A DNA stretch of 64,000 nt, from the NCBI GenBank assembly GCA_034440615.1, contig JAOTOM010003820.1, positions 58,501-122,500 on the forward strand. Reading direction: 5' to 3'. Positions 33,111 to 43,260 of the stretch are shown in pieces; the stretch's first letter is position 1, and each line of letters begins with the position of its first letter. Made by a program: the position numbers and the translations under genes. A model generated the notes under the pieces. It ran no database searches, was not told where the DNA came from, and saw only the letters and a list, made by a program, of their open reading frames with translations. This DNA comes from Ashinkailepas kermadecensis (taxonomy: Eukaryota; Arthropoda; Thecostraca; Neolepadidae).

Positions 33111-33226
33111 GGCGATCTTCTGTTGAAGAGCTGGAAAGGCTTGTTCAATGGCGCCAACGGAGAATTGGCGCAAAAACCGAAAATCTACAGTTTTGATGGA
33201 AAAGACGTCATGGAAGATCTTACGTG
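33111..33226 (+). CDS. COL18A1-like: Collagen XV/XVIII-type gene, exon 11: endostatin domain, middle part
   Basis: The exon lies between 'gctttatctcag' and 'gtaagttc', 116 bp, starting in phase 0 and ending two bases into a Trp codon. It reads GDLLLKSWKGLFNGANGELA then QKPKIYSFDGKDVMEDLT(W). This is the second part of endostatin (L-x-x-S-W-x-x-L-F-x-G-x-x-G and I-Y/F-S-F-D-G-K/R-D-V). The mammalian zinc-ligand Asp that directly follows N-x-K is Gly here, with the Asp one position later. The two-base overhang is completed by the first base of the exon at 34739. Confidence 0.95.
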
Positions 33227-34270
33227 GTAAGTTCAGCTGAATGAGAATGGGCAGAAATGGCCGTAATTTCAAAGTGTATCAATGCCTTCGTGAATCCATG
33301 CCGATTAACTGAATAGCTTACGATGGTGTGCTCTGAGGTGTATGATTCTATTCAGTTGGGAGGGCTCCAACCCCCCTCCCGATTTGCAACTCAGCCCCCC
33401 CCAACTTGGTAGCCATCCCCCCAACTTTGGAAGTCAAACCCTTGAAAATTCAAGCAACGCTGCATAAATGTCTTGTACGACATACAGCTCGCGTTCAACC
33501 TAGGTAGGTGTAAGACTGTCCAAAACTTCTATTGAGTGGTGACGATATTCTTACGGTTCTTCCAAGTATTCTTTAGTATTGCTGGTGGCTGTCCTCTTTG
33601 ATAAATTGAAATAGACGAGCATTATTTTAAGTTATCTCAAATCGATAGTAACGTTTAGCACTGATCGCAATATGGATTTTGCTATGATGGTTACATGCTG
33701 TTTCTTTCCGTACTGTTTTCAGTCCCTTTTGATGACGGAATCTGAAGTAGCGTATATAATTATAATGAAAACAATTATGAAATTAGGCACAATTGCGAAG
33801 CGAAAGGGGAAGAAGTCGTTTCGGCAACCAGTGGATTCTCCATATTCGGTAGTAGTTTTTCATTAACCATTTCCTGATTATTTTGTCCCCGGATAGGCTA
33901 AGTTCCTGGAAAGCTAGAAAAAGAGAAATAATATTTAGAAATGTACGTTTATTTTTCAACATGGCAAAATATAGTGGCCCTCAATCCGGGGAGAAGTTGG
34001 AATGTGGGGTACCCTAGGTTGATCAACACAGGGCCGACCCCCACCCCCCACCCAACTGATCTTGCGATCCTACACCCCTGGGTGTACTTCATTCATTGTA
34101 ATATGCATTAGTAATATTGTTGTGAGATAGGGAAAGCAAACAAGATATTTCAAAACGCTATCGACTTTTCGAATGTTGGAATATTGGCATGCCGTAGTGT
34201 GAGGGTGTGTGTGTGTGTGTGTGCGTGTGTGCGTGTGTGCGTGTGCGTGTGTATATGCTTGTGTGTGTGC

Positions 34271-34306
<36 letters not shown>

Positions 34307-34738
34307 GTATGTATGTATGTATGTATGTATGTATGTATGTATGTATGTATGTATGTATGTATGTATGTATGTATGTATGTATGTATGTATGTATGTATCT
34401 ATGTTTCGCTCCGGTTCATAAGCAATCCTTACTATCTTCATCTCTGACCCATGATACTCATCTCCTCCGTAGGAGAACATGAACCGGGTTCTCTTATCAT
34501 AAGCGTAGTCAGTGAGGTGATATATTTTTCCGATCCCTATTTAATAGCAGCATAATTTGTCATGCTCATAAAAACCAGTCTTAGTATCGGCTGCAATGTG
34601 TTCAAATGTATCTGCCACAGCCCTCCCCTGTTGTATTTAACCCCTTTGGCAACCCAGGAGGCCCCACTGACCCGTGTGCTATGTGACACTTGCCCCGGCT
34701 TGACCTCGGCCCGGTTTGCTCTGTCCGCTGCCTATCAG
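33227..34738. other. Last intron of the collagen gene
   Basis: About 1.5 kb, holding C/A-rich patches near 33367-33422 and the microsatellites at 34199-34398. No additional exon is needed, because phases match across it. Confidence 0.6.
34199..34398. repeat. Compound (GT)n and (GTAT)n microsatellite
   Basis: A GT/GC dinucleotide run at 34204-34266 is followed by about 29 GTAT units at 34279-34398 with one interruption (gtatgtgtat). Frames through it on both strands are by-products. Confidence 0.97.
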
Positions 34739-35027
34739 GCCGCAGAAGATCGTCTGGCACGGCGCCAACCAGTACGGCGAGCGTGACCTCGACTCGTACT
34801 GTGACGCCTGGCACTCAGCCGACTCAGACGCGGTCGGCATGGCCAGCAGTCTGATGCACAGCCAGCTGCTGCAGCAGCACAAGTACTCGTGCGATAACCG
34901 GTTCGCGGTGCTGTGTATCGAGGTGGTGACAACCCGGCGCCGGCGGCGGCGCTCGGCCGAGCCCGACCGCCTGCTCACTGCCGAGCAGTACGAGAGTCTG
35001 CTGCGCAGGCTGGACGACGACGAGTAG
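34739..35027 (+). CDS. COL18A1-like: Collagen XV/XVIII-type gene, exon 12: endostatin C-terminus and stop
   Basis: The exon follows 'ccgctgcctatcag', completes the Trp codon from 33226 and runs to TAG at 35025-35027. It reads PQKIVWHGANQYGERDLDSY, then CDAWHSADSDAVGMASSLMH, then the YSCDNRFAVLCIEV end of endostatin. All four disulfide cysteines of the domain are present over exons 10 and 12 (YAC, SYC, YSC, LCI). After LCIEV the protein continues for about 30 residues not found in vertebrate endostatins. That tail has a run of six arginines (TTRRRRRRSAEPD) and an acidic end (LLRRLDDDE). The Arg run could bind heparin or be a furin-type cleavage site, but both are inference. GC content is high, unlike the introns. 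Confidence 0.95.
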
Positions 35028-35170
35028 GTGGCGCGGCCGGCGGCGGAGACGTCACGCCGCACCTGGTAACGTGGCAGACCGGCGGCGGAGACGTCACGCC
35101 TGGTGACGTGGCAGACCGGCGGCGGAGGCGTCACGCCGCAAGACACCGCGCGCCTGATGACGTGGCCGGC
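35028..35170. repeat. GC-rich triplication starting at the stop codon
   Basis: Three units beginning 'gtggc(a/g)' and sharing 'ccggcggcggagacgtcacgcc' follow directly after TAG (35028, about 35072 and about 35109). A partial fourth begins near 35160. This is the likely start of the 3' UTR. Confidence 0.85.
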
Positions 35171-37475
35171 CGGCTATCAGTTGTGTTCGTATCGGCATGT
35201 TCTCTCATCTGTCTGTTGCCCGCCCTGCTCCTCCCCGCTCTCTTTCTCTCTTCCTCCCTCCCTCCCTCCCTCTCCATCCGTTTCGATGTAAATCTACCAC
35301 GGACATACCTGTGTCATGTGCGTCGAGTTGACTAGATACGCGGGGGTTTGTACAGGCACTAAGGGTGGCTCGGATCTGTGGACAGGGTGGCTGTTGCGGG
35401 CATTCCTCGTGTTGCGCCCGTCACTTCAATGTGCGACGTCGGCAGCATAATCACTGCCAGTGCTCGTCAAGCGTCATTTGCGTTCCGGAGTGACGTCATC
35501 TAGACATCATTCCATCGATACTGAACACGTGATATGTTTTATTCGCATTTGTTGCTTCTGCTTGGGCGACGGAATATCTTCGTTGGATGGTGTTGTTGTC
35601 AATTTTATCACGTGTTTACATTTGTGATAATTTATAACGCTTTTAGTTGACTGCAGTGTGTTTAAGACTTAATTAGTCACACGGAAGGCAGGAGTCTGAA
35701 GGGAATGCTTGAAGTGGCTTATGGTTTGCTTTTATCGTAACTTTGGCCAAGGCGGTTCTAACAGGTTTCTGCTTGTGCCAAACTTAATACGCTAGTCGAT
35801 TGAGATTATGTAAAATTTCAATAACGCAGTGCAAATGTGACGATGTTTGCGCTCCTTTCATTAACGGCAGCTAGGACCGCGCATAGATTGGTATATTGTT
35901 GTTGACAAATTTTTCGTAGCTGCTGATCTATTTGTGCAAGGGAATCAGGAATTGGTAGAGCGTGAAAGTTGACCTAACTTAATATGCCATGTGGCAATTC
36001 TTCCATTTTCAATGCTAGTTATGGGTGAATCACGAGTCGGCTTGTTCTAGTAAAATGTGTTCTTTCCACACTATTGTGTAGGATCAGCTTTGCTTGATGT
36101 TTTGTGGAAAGAAATACATTGTCAACTATACGTAGTCACGTGTTTTCGGTTTCTGTCTGGTTGAAATACAAATAGATACGAATGTGCACACCATAATAGC
36201 TGTTAGCTCCAGAATAGATATAGCACCAGAATAGCTCTCGTCAAGACGGCCTGCAATATCTAATTCGTGGGTGACAGCTGAAATATTCTACACTTTCACA
36301 TAATTGGAAGACTAGCGGCCAATTCAAGTAGAAAGATAACATTTTAGTTAGGTACAGTTTTGACCAGGGTTGGAAAACAGGACTGCTTCTGAATGCTTGG
36401 CATGCAAAAGATTATCCTCTCCGGAAATTTCTGCTCTCATTTTGTCATTTGGAGGTTGAATAGTGCTATTTTGCAATGAACTGCTCTGTCAGCCAATCCT
36501 TATATTTTATATTTCTGTCAATGATTGAAATGTTATTCAAAGCTGATGTCTTCTGTGTAATGAGAAGCGTTCTAAACTATGCAGGTAGGATCATTGTGTG
36601 GGTAGATTCCAGGCGGAAAACATGTTGCCCATATTTGCGTTGAGATAAAAAAACAATCCATTTTATCAAGTCGCCACATGGAACAGCAAACCTGGGTTCA
36701 ATAATTTAGGAAGCCCACCATAATTCACACCTTAGTCAAGGGTGGAAGAGACCATCTCCCAAGGCGTCCAGGCGGCCAAGATAATGCGACTCTTGTCGAG
36801 CCCCTGTCAAAATAATTATGTGATGGGGGAGGATTTATGGACAATTCTATGTAATTTTCTCAGGGTGCAGACCCATGGCCTACTACTCCCGAAAAGCACC
36901 GATAGATATTCACCGTGCGAGCAAAAGAGACACAGAGCTTACCGTACGGTACTTGCGTGCGGTTATTGACAGCGGAACCTAAGGAGTGCTCTGCGGCTCA
37001 GAGTCCCCCTTGCGTGAGCAGGGTGGGGCTCAACCCTCCTGACGAAACCAAGACAATTCACCGATTTGGATAAGTGAGTACTCGGAAGGATTGCTTTTAT
37101 GAATGGACTATTATAGGATTGAGGCTGCTGGTGCCTCAGGACTTCAAATTTACAGTTATTAGTAGAAGCTATGAACACATATACCTTCAAAGATACTAAG
37201 ATTACCAGTGTTCCAGGGCGCATCTTGATGCTTTTTAACTTCTTATTTAAAATCAATTTGTTTCGAATTGTTGGTGAGGCCTTACATAATCACGAGTCAG
37301 TGTTCAGCGCAAGCTTGTTGCATTGACCCTGAACTCACCTCGAGATCGGAAAATTCCAGTTCTATAGGACAATTCCAGCCGAGAGTTTAACGTATCCACA
37401 TACTGGTGCACGAGCGCCCGGTGACTTCGCCTCCTACCTTGCCTGGTCAGTTCCCGAAGGCGGTAAGCGCGTGAA
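35171..37475. other. Collagen 3' flank and intergenic DNA
   Basis: A pyrimidine-rich stretch with a CCCT run lies at 35220-35280. I could not place a polyadenylation site with confidence. The rest is AT-rich without genes. Confidence 0.45.
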
Positions 37476-37551
37476 CCGCCTCGAACCCGTTGTGCCAATA
37501 CTGAGAGACCTTTGCAGGCCAGCGATCTATCCACTGAGCGAATCAGGCGGC
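37476..37551 (-). mobile_element. tRNA-derived SINE head or tRNA pseudogene
   Basis: The minus strand reads an A-box-like 'gattcgctcagtggatagat', an anticodon-arm-like ctggcctgcaaaggtc, and a B-box-like 'cgggttcgaggcgg' at normal tRNA spacing. The anticodon stem has mismatches and the loop is short. There is an extra variable-region stretch and no matching acceptor stem, so this is not a working tRNA. Sequence continuing downstream on the minus strand to about 37290 may be the SINE body, but I cannot find a second copy in the window to prove it. Confidence 0.5.
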
Positions 37552-39382
37552 AATATCACAGGTATAAAAGAATGTAAGGTTGAAAATACCACCTGATGAA
37601 GTTTCAACGAATTATAATGTACTAAATTGCAGCTTTATGCCTGGCCAAGGACGAAAGTTTCAGGATAATTAATTGGGGTAAGAATTCATTAGTTCCCCAT
37701 AAAGTTAATTTATTTCAGTTTCTTTGGTTTGCTAAATGTCAAACAATTGAACTAGAGACACTTTTTCGAAGATAATTGAAGCATTCCTAACCGAATGCTT
37801 TGTCCCATGGTTATTGCAGATTTCATAGCCAACAAACTTATATTTTAAGATAGGGCAGGCGGGGTTTGCTTCATTTTGCTTCATGCAGTTTGCTTTGTTT
37901 GGTTCATTCTTACCAGCAGTTTGCTTCATCTTGGTAGGATGACATATACGAATATACGAAGTGTAGCTATATTTGCTAAATTCAACTATGAAGAAGATTT
38001 ATATATTCCACGACACCGACCAGGAGCCTGAAACTCATTGCTTGTTTATTCGTGTTTTCTTCTTCAGAACATGCACGTTTTGCATACGGCATTAATACAA
38101 TGTTTCATGTTTGGGTATCTGTCGTCGAGACATAGCGCACCAACTGTTCCGCAGGACAACTGGCGCTTAGCTGAACAATGCCATCTGGACCAGGCAGTGG
38201 CGTACCGAAATAGGGTAAAATGGAAATTGGCCCCCTACTGAGAGCTGGTGGGTACACAAATAATCGCTCCGTGTATCTGATGCAATTTATCATATCGTAT
38301 AACATATCGCATTATCATAAAATATATCGCGCCGGGTGCCCGAAAAAAAAAATAGAGCCGGAAACCCCGAAAATATCGCCGGGACCTCGAAAAGCGACCC
38401 GTGCCCCGGATAGTTCAGAAGGGTCCCGAAAAATCATGCCAGGCCTCGAAAACTCGCGTCGAAGCTGCGAAACATGGCTGCCATTCTATGGATTTATTTA
38501 TAGGTCCGTGTCTTGTCCTACTATGGTCAAGACATAAAAATCGCCATACTAAATGGTGAAACTGTGGATGCGCTTTAAACATAACGAAGCATATTTATCA
38601 GTAAATGATCGGCAAAGGCCAGAAATTACAAGTGACACCGTTCGAATGATTCGTTTCCATGTACAAGACAACTTTGACAATTTTGCACCTCTGATCAATA
38701 ATCCAGAATGAAAACAGACACATAAGCATGCATAACATATCTTATAACACATACCAGCAGTTGCCAAGCAAAGTGGGATTTAACCCTGCATTCAGCTACT
38801 GGATCCAGTAAGTAGACATAACACGACACAAAGTTAGCTGTAGCATGGAAACGGTTCAAATAACTAAACATGATACTTATTATTAAAAATGTGGAGTGCA
38901 AATACACAAATAATGTACACATGTAGCCGTGTAGTAGTGTACCTTCAAGATGTAATGTGTAGATAACTTGAGGTTTTTGATACTGAAATGTACATCAACG
39001 CCAAAAGCCATTCCCATGGATGATAAAGCGGACGCATTCAATAAAGATAGTGTCCACATTTCGGCCCAATTGTGCGTCAGCCCAGCCTGCTCCGTTGTCT
39101 CCAGCTTGCATCTGAACTGCAACACTCCACTCGGCCAGTTCACACGTTGAAAGTTGGACATGTTTGCCATAAACAGCAGAGAGCACTTCTCTCCCCTACC
39201 TCACTGCGTCAGATGGTGATGATGTGTTACACCCTTGTAACACGGCTCCGGGACCACATGACCCGGCAGAGCGGGTAGCTGTACACACAGTTCATTCTCG
39301 TCTGGGCCGTGGACGCGGGCCGGTATTCTCGCAGTCCAGTCAGCGGAACCGCTAGCTGAACGTTCCACCAGCAGTGTTCACG
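37552..39382. other. Intergenic DNA with a small degenerate repeat
   Basis: At 38325-38475 a motif of the type 'ccgggacctcgaaaa' is repeated about six times with heavy divergence. It resembles the reverse complement of the repeat field at 45.6-47.3 kb. 37857-37930 has repeated 'tttgcttcat'. No gene is seen. Confidence 0.5.
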
Positions 39383-39394
39383 TGTGCACGTTAT

Positions 39395-39895
39395 AGGTCT
39401 GACCAGCTCAGAAGTATGACCAGGCCGCAGCTCTGACCAGCTCAGAAGTATGACCAGGCCGCAGCTCTGACCAGCTCAGCAGTATGACCAGGCCGCAGCT
39501 CTGACCAGCTGAGAAGTATGACCAGGCCGCAGCTCTGACCAGCTCAGAAGTATGACCAGGCCGCAGCTCTGACCAGGTCAGCAGTATGACCAGGCCGCAG
39601 CTCTGACCAGCTCAGAAGTATGACCAGCTCAGCAGTATGACCAGGCCGCAGCTCTGACCAGCTCAGCAGTATGACCAGGCCGCAGCTCTGACCAGCTCAG
39701 AAGTATGACCAGGCCGCAGCTCTGACCAGCTCAGCAGTATGACCAGGCCGCAGCTCTGACCAGCTCAGAAGTATGACCAGCTCAGCAGTATGACCAGGTC
39801 GCAGCTCTGACCAGCTCAGCAGTATGACCAGGCCGCAGCTCTGACCAGCTCAGAAGTATGACCAGGCCGCAGCTCTGACCAGGTCGCAGTTGTTA
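39395..39895. repeat. Minisatellite, 34-bp unit, about 15 copies
   Basis: 'tctgaccagctcagaagtat' plus 'gaccaggccgcagc' is repeated. Aag/cag variants are scattered, and some copies are shortened to 'gaccagctcagcagtat'. Confidence 0.94.
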
Positions 39896-39929
39896 CCGAG
39901 TCGTAGTTCTGACCCGAGAATAGCCTGCT

Positions 39930-40150
39930 TGTCAGGTCGGGTCGGGTCGGGGGTCGGGTCAGGGGTCGGGTCGGGAGTGGGGCGGGGGTCGGATCGGGGT
40001 CTGGTAGGGGGTCGGGTCGGGGATCGGGTCGTGGGTCGGGTCGGGGTCGGTTCGAGGGTCTGGTCGGGGTCAGGTCGGGAGTGGGGCGGGGGGCGGATCG
40101 GGGGTCGGGTCGGGGGTCGTGGCGGGTATCGGGTCGGGGGTCGGGTCGAG
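39930..40150. repeat. GGGTC-type simple repeat
   Basis: A G-rich run of 'ggtcgggtcggg' motifs with irregular spacing. It is G-quadruplex-prone on the plus strand (many GGG tracts within 220 bp). Confidence 0.85.
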
Positions 40151-40210
40151 TTGTACTGCTGGTCGGGTCACATTTCTGACCAGGTCACAGGTTTGGCTAG
40201 GTCGAGCTAG

Positions 40211-40979
40211 TTGGCAGGTGTCGCCAGTGCAGTGTTGGCAGGTGTCGCCAGTGCAGTGTTGGCAGGTGTCGCCAGTGCAGTGTTGGCAGGTGTCGCCAGT
40301 GCAGTGTTGGCAGGTGTCGCCAGTGCAGTGTTGGCAGGTGTCGCCAGTGCAGTGTTGGCAGGTGTCGCCAGTGCAGTGTTGGCAGGTGTCGCCAGTGCAG
40401 TGTTGGCAGGTGTCGCCAGTGCAGTGTTGGCAGGTGTCGCCAGTGCAGTGTTGGCAGGTGTCGCCAGTGCAGTGTTGGCAGGTGTCGCCAGTGCAGTGTT
40501 GGCAGGTGTCGCCAGTGCAGTGTTGGCAGGTGTCGCCAGTGCAGTGTTGGCAGGTGTCGCCAGTGCAGTGTTGGCAGGTGTCGCCAGTGCAGTGTTGGCG
40601 GTGTCGCCAGTGCAGTGTTGGCAGGTGTCGCCAGTGCAGTGTTGGCAGGTGTCGCCAGTGCAGTGTTGGCAGGTGTCGCCAGTGCAGTGTTGGCAGGTGT
40701 CGCCAGTGCAGTGTTGGCAGGTGTCGCCAGTGCAGTGTTGGCAGGTGTCGCCAGTGCAGTGTTGGCAGGTGTCGCCAGTGCAGTGTTGGCAGGTGTCGCC
40801 AGTGCAGTGTTGGCAGGTGTCGCCAGTGCAGTGTTGGCAGGTGTCGCCAGTGCAGTGTTGGCAGGTGTCGCCAGTGCAGTGTTGGCAGGTGTCGCCAGTG
40901 CAGTGTTGGCAGGTGTCGCCAGTGCAGTGTTGGCAGGTGTCGCCAGTGCAGTGTTGGCAGGTGTCGCCAGTGCAGTGTT
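40211..40979. repeat. Minisatellite, 24-bp unit, 32 copies, one unit a base short
   Basis: 'ggcaggtgtcgccagtgcag' plus 'tgtt' repeats 16 times without change. One unit (at 40597) then lacks an A, and 15 more perfect units follow. All long frames here (for example 40119-42290 plus, 40070-41134 minus) come from this stop-free 24-bp unit and the neighbouring array. Confidence 0.97.
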
Positions 40980-41039
40980 GGGGAGCAGCAGCGACACCTT
41001 CCACAGCTGTGTCTGTGTCTGAGTATCGCTCGCACCAGC

Positions 41040-42330
41040 CGACCTCCATCCGTCCGTGCCGTCACCGCGTCCTCTGGCCCAGCCGACCATCCGTCCGTGC
41101 CGTCACTGCGTCCTCTGGCCCAGCCGACCACCATCCGTTCGTGCCGTCACTGCGTCCTCTGGCCCAGCCGACCATCCGTCCGTGCCATCACTGCGTCCTC
41201 TGGCCCAGCCGACCGCCATCTGTCCGTGCCGTCACTGCGTCCTCTGGCCCAGCCGACCACCATCCGTTCGTGCCGTCACCGCGTCCTCTGGCCCAGCCGA
41301 CCATCCGTCCGTGCCGTCACTGCGTCCTCTGGCCCAGCCGACCACCATCCGTTCGTGCCGTCACTGCGTCCTCTGGCCCAGCCGACCATCCGTCCGTGCC
41401 GTCACTGCGTCCTCTGGCCCAGCCGACCACCATCCGTCCGTGCCGTCACCGCGTCCTCTGGCCCAGCCGACCGCCATCTGTCCGTGCCGTCACTGCGTCC
41501 TCTGGCCCAGCCGACCACCATCCGTTCGTGCCGTCACTGCGTCCTCTGGCCCAGCCGACCATCCGTCCGTGCCATCACTGCGTCCTCTGGCCCAGCCGAC
41601 CACCATCCGTCCGTGCCGTCACTGCGTCCTCAAGCCCAGCCGACCACCATCCGTCCGTGCCGTCACTGCGTCCTCTGGCCCAGCCGACCACCATCCGTCC
41701 GTGCCGTCACTGCGTCCTCTGGCCCAGCCGACCACCATCCGTCCGTGCCGTCACTGCGTCCTCAAGCCCAGCCGACCACCATCCGTCCGTGCCGTCACTG
41801 CGGCCTCTGGCCCAGCCGACCATCCGTCCGTGCCGTCACTGCGTCCTCTGGCCCAGCCGACCATCCGTCCGTGCCGTCACTGCGTCCTCTGGCCCAGCCG
41901 ACCATCCGTCCGTGCCGTCACTGCGTCCTCTGGCCCAGCCGACCATCCGTCCGTGCCGTCACTGCGTCCTCTGGCCCAGCCGACCGCCATCCGTCCGTGC
42001 CGTCACCGCGTCCTCTGGCCCAGCCGACCACCATCCGTCCGTGCCGTCACTGCGTCCTCTGGTCTAGCCGACCGCCATCCGTCCGTGCCGTCACTGCGTC
42101 CTCTGGCCCAGCCGACCGCCATCTGTCCGTGCCGTCACTGCGTCCTCTGGCCCAGCCGACCACCATCCGTCCGTGCCGTCACCGCGTCCTCTGGCCCAGC
42201 CGACCACCATCTGTCCGTGCCGTCACTGCGTCCTCTGGCCGCCCAGCCGACCGCCATCCGTCCGTGCCATCACTGCGTCCTCTGGTCTAGCCGACCACCA
42301 TCCGTCCGTGCCGTCACTGTGTCCCCTGGC
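41040..42330. repeat. Minisatellite, 38-44-bp unit, about 30 copies, containing the GST stop codon region
   Basis: The unit is 'gtcactgcgtcctctggccc' plus 'agccgaccaccatccgtccgtgcc', with or without the 'acc(g)cc' insert. On the minus strand each unit contains 'ctgggccagaggacgcagtgacggcacggacgg'. That is a copy of the last codons and stop of the GST gene (CTGGGCCAGGGGACACAGTGA at 42314-42334). The array thus extends the gene end downstream. Confidence 0.93.
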
Positions 42331-42616
42331 CCAGCCACTGGCGAAACATGCTGATGCCGTCGCTGTTGCATTTGTCGTAGTAGGGCAACGTGGTCTGCAG
42401 ATGTTGCTTCCAGGCGTGCAGGCGCGGATAGGAGTCGGTGCGGTAGCGGAACGCCTCCAACTGCGAGATGGTGGCCAGCAGAGAGAGGTCGGCTATCGAC
42501 AGCCGGTCGCCGACAGCGTACCGGCCGCTCAGGAACGCGTCCAGGTAGTCGAGCGACTGCTTCAGCGCGTTCGCCTTGGTCTCGTCCGGCACCGACCCGT
42601 GATGGATCACCGGCTC
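42314..42616 (-). CDS. Cytosolic glutathione S-transferase, last exon (C-terminal domain)
   Basis: The minus-strand exon starts at 42616 after 'gtggccgtccccag' and ends with TGA at 42314-42316, 101 codons including the stop, phase 0. It reads EPVIHHGSVPDETKANALKQ, then SLDYLDAFLSGRYAVGDRLS, then IADLSLLATISQLEAF. This is the GST C-terminal helical domain with its hallmark G-D-x-L-(S/T)-I-A-D-x-(S/A) N-capping box. The following Y-P-x-L-x-x-W and LPYYDKCNSDG fit arthropod delta/epsilon enzymes. GSTs conjugate glutathione to electrophiles in the cytosol. The exon joins the one at 51189 (DYF + EPV) in phase 0. The C-terminus WLGQGTQ is copied into the downstream array. Delta versus epsilon class cannot be decided without the N-terminal domain. 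Confidence 0.9.
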   Translation of the reverse strand, partial: EPVIHHGSVPDETKANALKQSLDYLDAFLSGRYAVGDRLSIADLSLLATISQLEAFRYRTDSYPRLHAWKQHLQTTLPYYDKCNSDGISMFRQWLGQGTQ

Positions 42617-42629
42617 CTGGGGACGGCCA

Positions 42630-43260
42630 CATCGTGAGAAGGCTGGCCGCATGGTAAGATGGCCGGCCACATGGTGAGATGGCCGGCCACATCGTGAGAA
42701 GGCTGGCCACATCGTGAGAAGGCCGGCCACATGGTGAGATGGCCGACCACATCGTGAGAAGGCTGGCCACATCGTGAGAAGGCTGGCCACATCGTGAGAA
42801 GGCTGGCCACATGGTGAGATGGTCGGCCACATCGTGAGAAAGCTGGCCACATCGTGAGATGGCTGGCCACATCGTGAGAAGGCTGGCCACATCGTGAGAT
42901 GGCCGGCCACATCGTGAGAAGGCTGGCCACATCGTGAGATGGCTGGCCACATCGTGAGAAGGCTGGCCACATCGTGAGAAGGCTGGCCACATGGTGAGAT
43001 GGCCGGCCACATCGTGAGAAGGCTGGCCACATCGTGAGAAGGCCGGCCACATGGTGAGATGGCCGGCCACATGGTGAGATGGCCGGCCACATGGTGAGAA
43101 GGTTGGCCACATGGTGAGATGGCCAGCCACATGGTGAGATGGCCGGCCATATGGTGAGATGGCCAGACACATGGTGAGATGGCCGGCCACATGGTGGAGA
43201 GTGTTGGAACATGAGGTTAAATGGACGGACACATCGCGAGATGGTCGGCCGCATGGTGGA
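42630..43260. repeat. Minisatellite, 21-bp unit, about 27 copies, abutting the GST acceptor
   Basis: 'ggccacatcgtgagaaggctg' and 'ggccacatggtgagatggccg' forms are mixed. The array starts within about 14 bp of the splice acceptor of the last GST exon (minus-strand 'gatgtggccgtccccag'), and the intron end itself carries the unit's 'gatgtggcc'. Confidence 0.95.

Noticed and set aside
34184..34480. Cys/Val/Tyr-rich frames on both strands
   Set aside because: They are translations of the GT and GTAT microsatellite.
37588..37622. CTGATGA...CGAA string resembling a hammerhead core (plus strand)
   Set aside because: Stem II is only two pairs, the base after GAA is wrong for the A15.1-U16.1 pair, and no helix I partner is apparent.
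40070..42354. Several frames of 280-723 codons on both strands
   Set aside because: They are products of stop-free 24-bp and about 42-bp tandem units. No protein family resemblance apart from the GST end at 42314.
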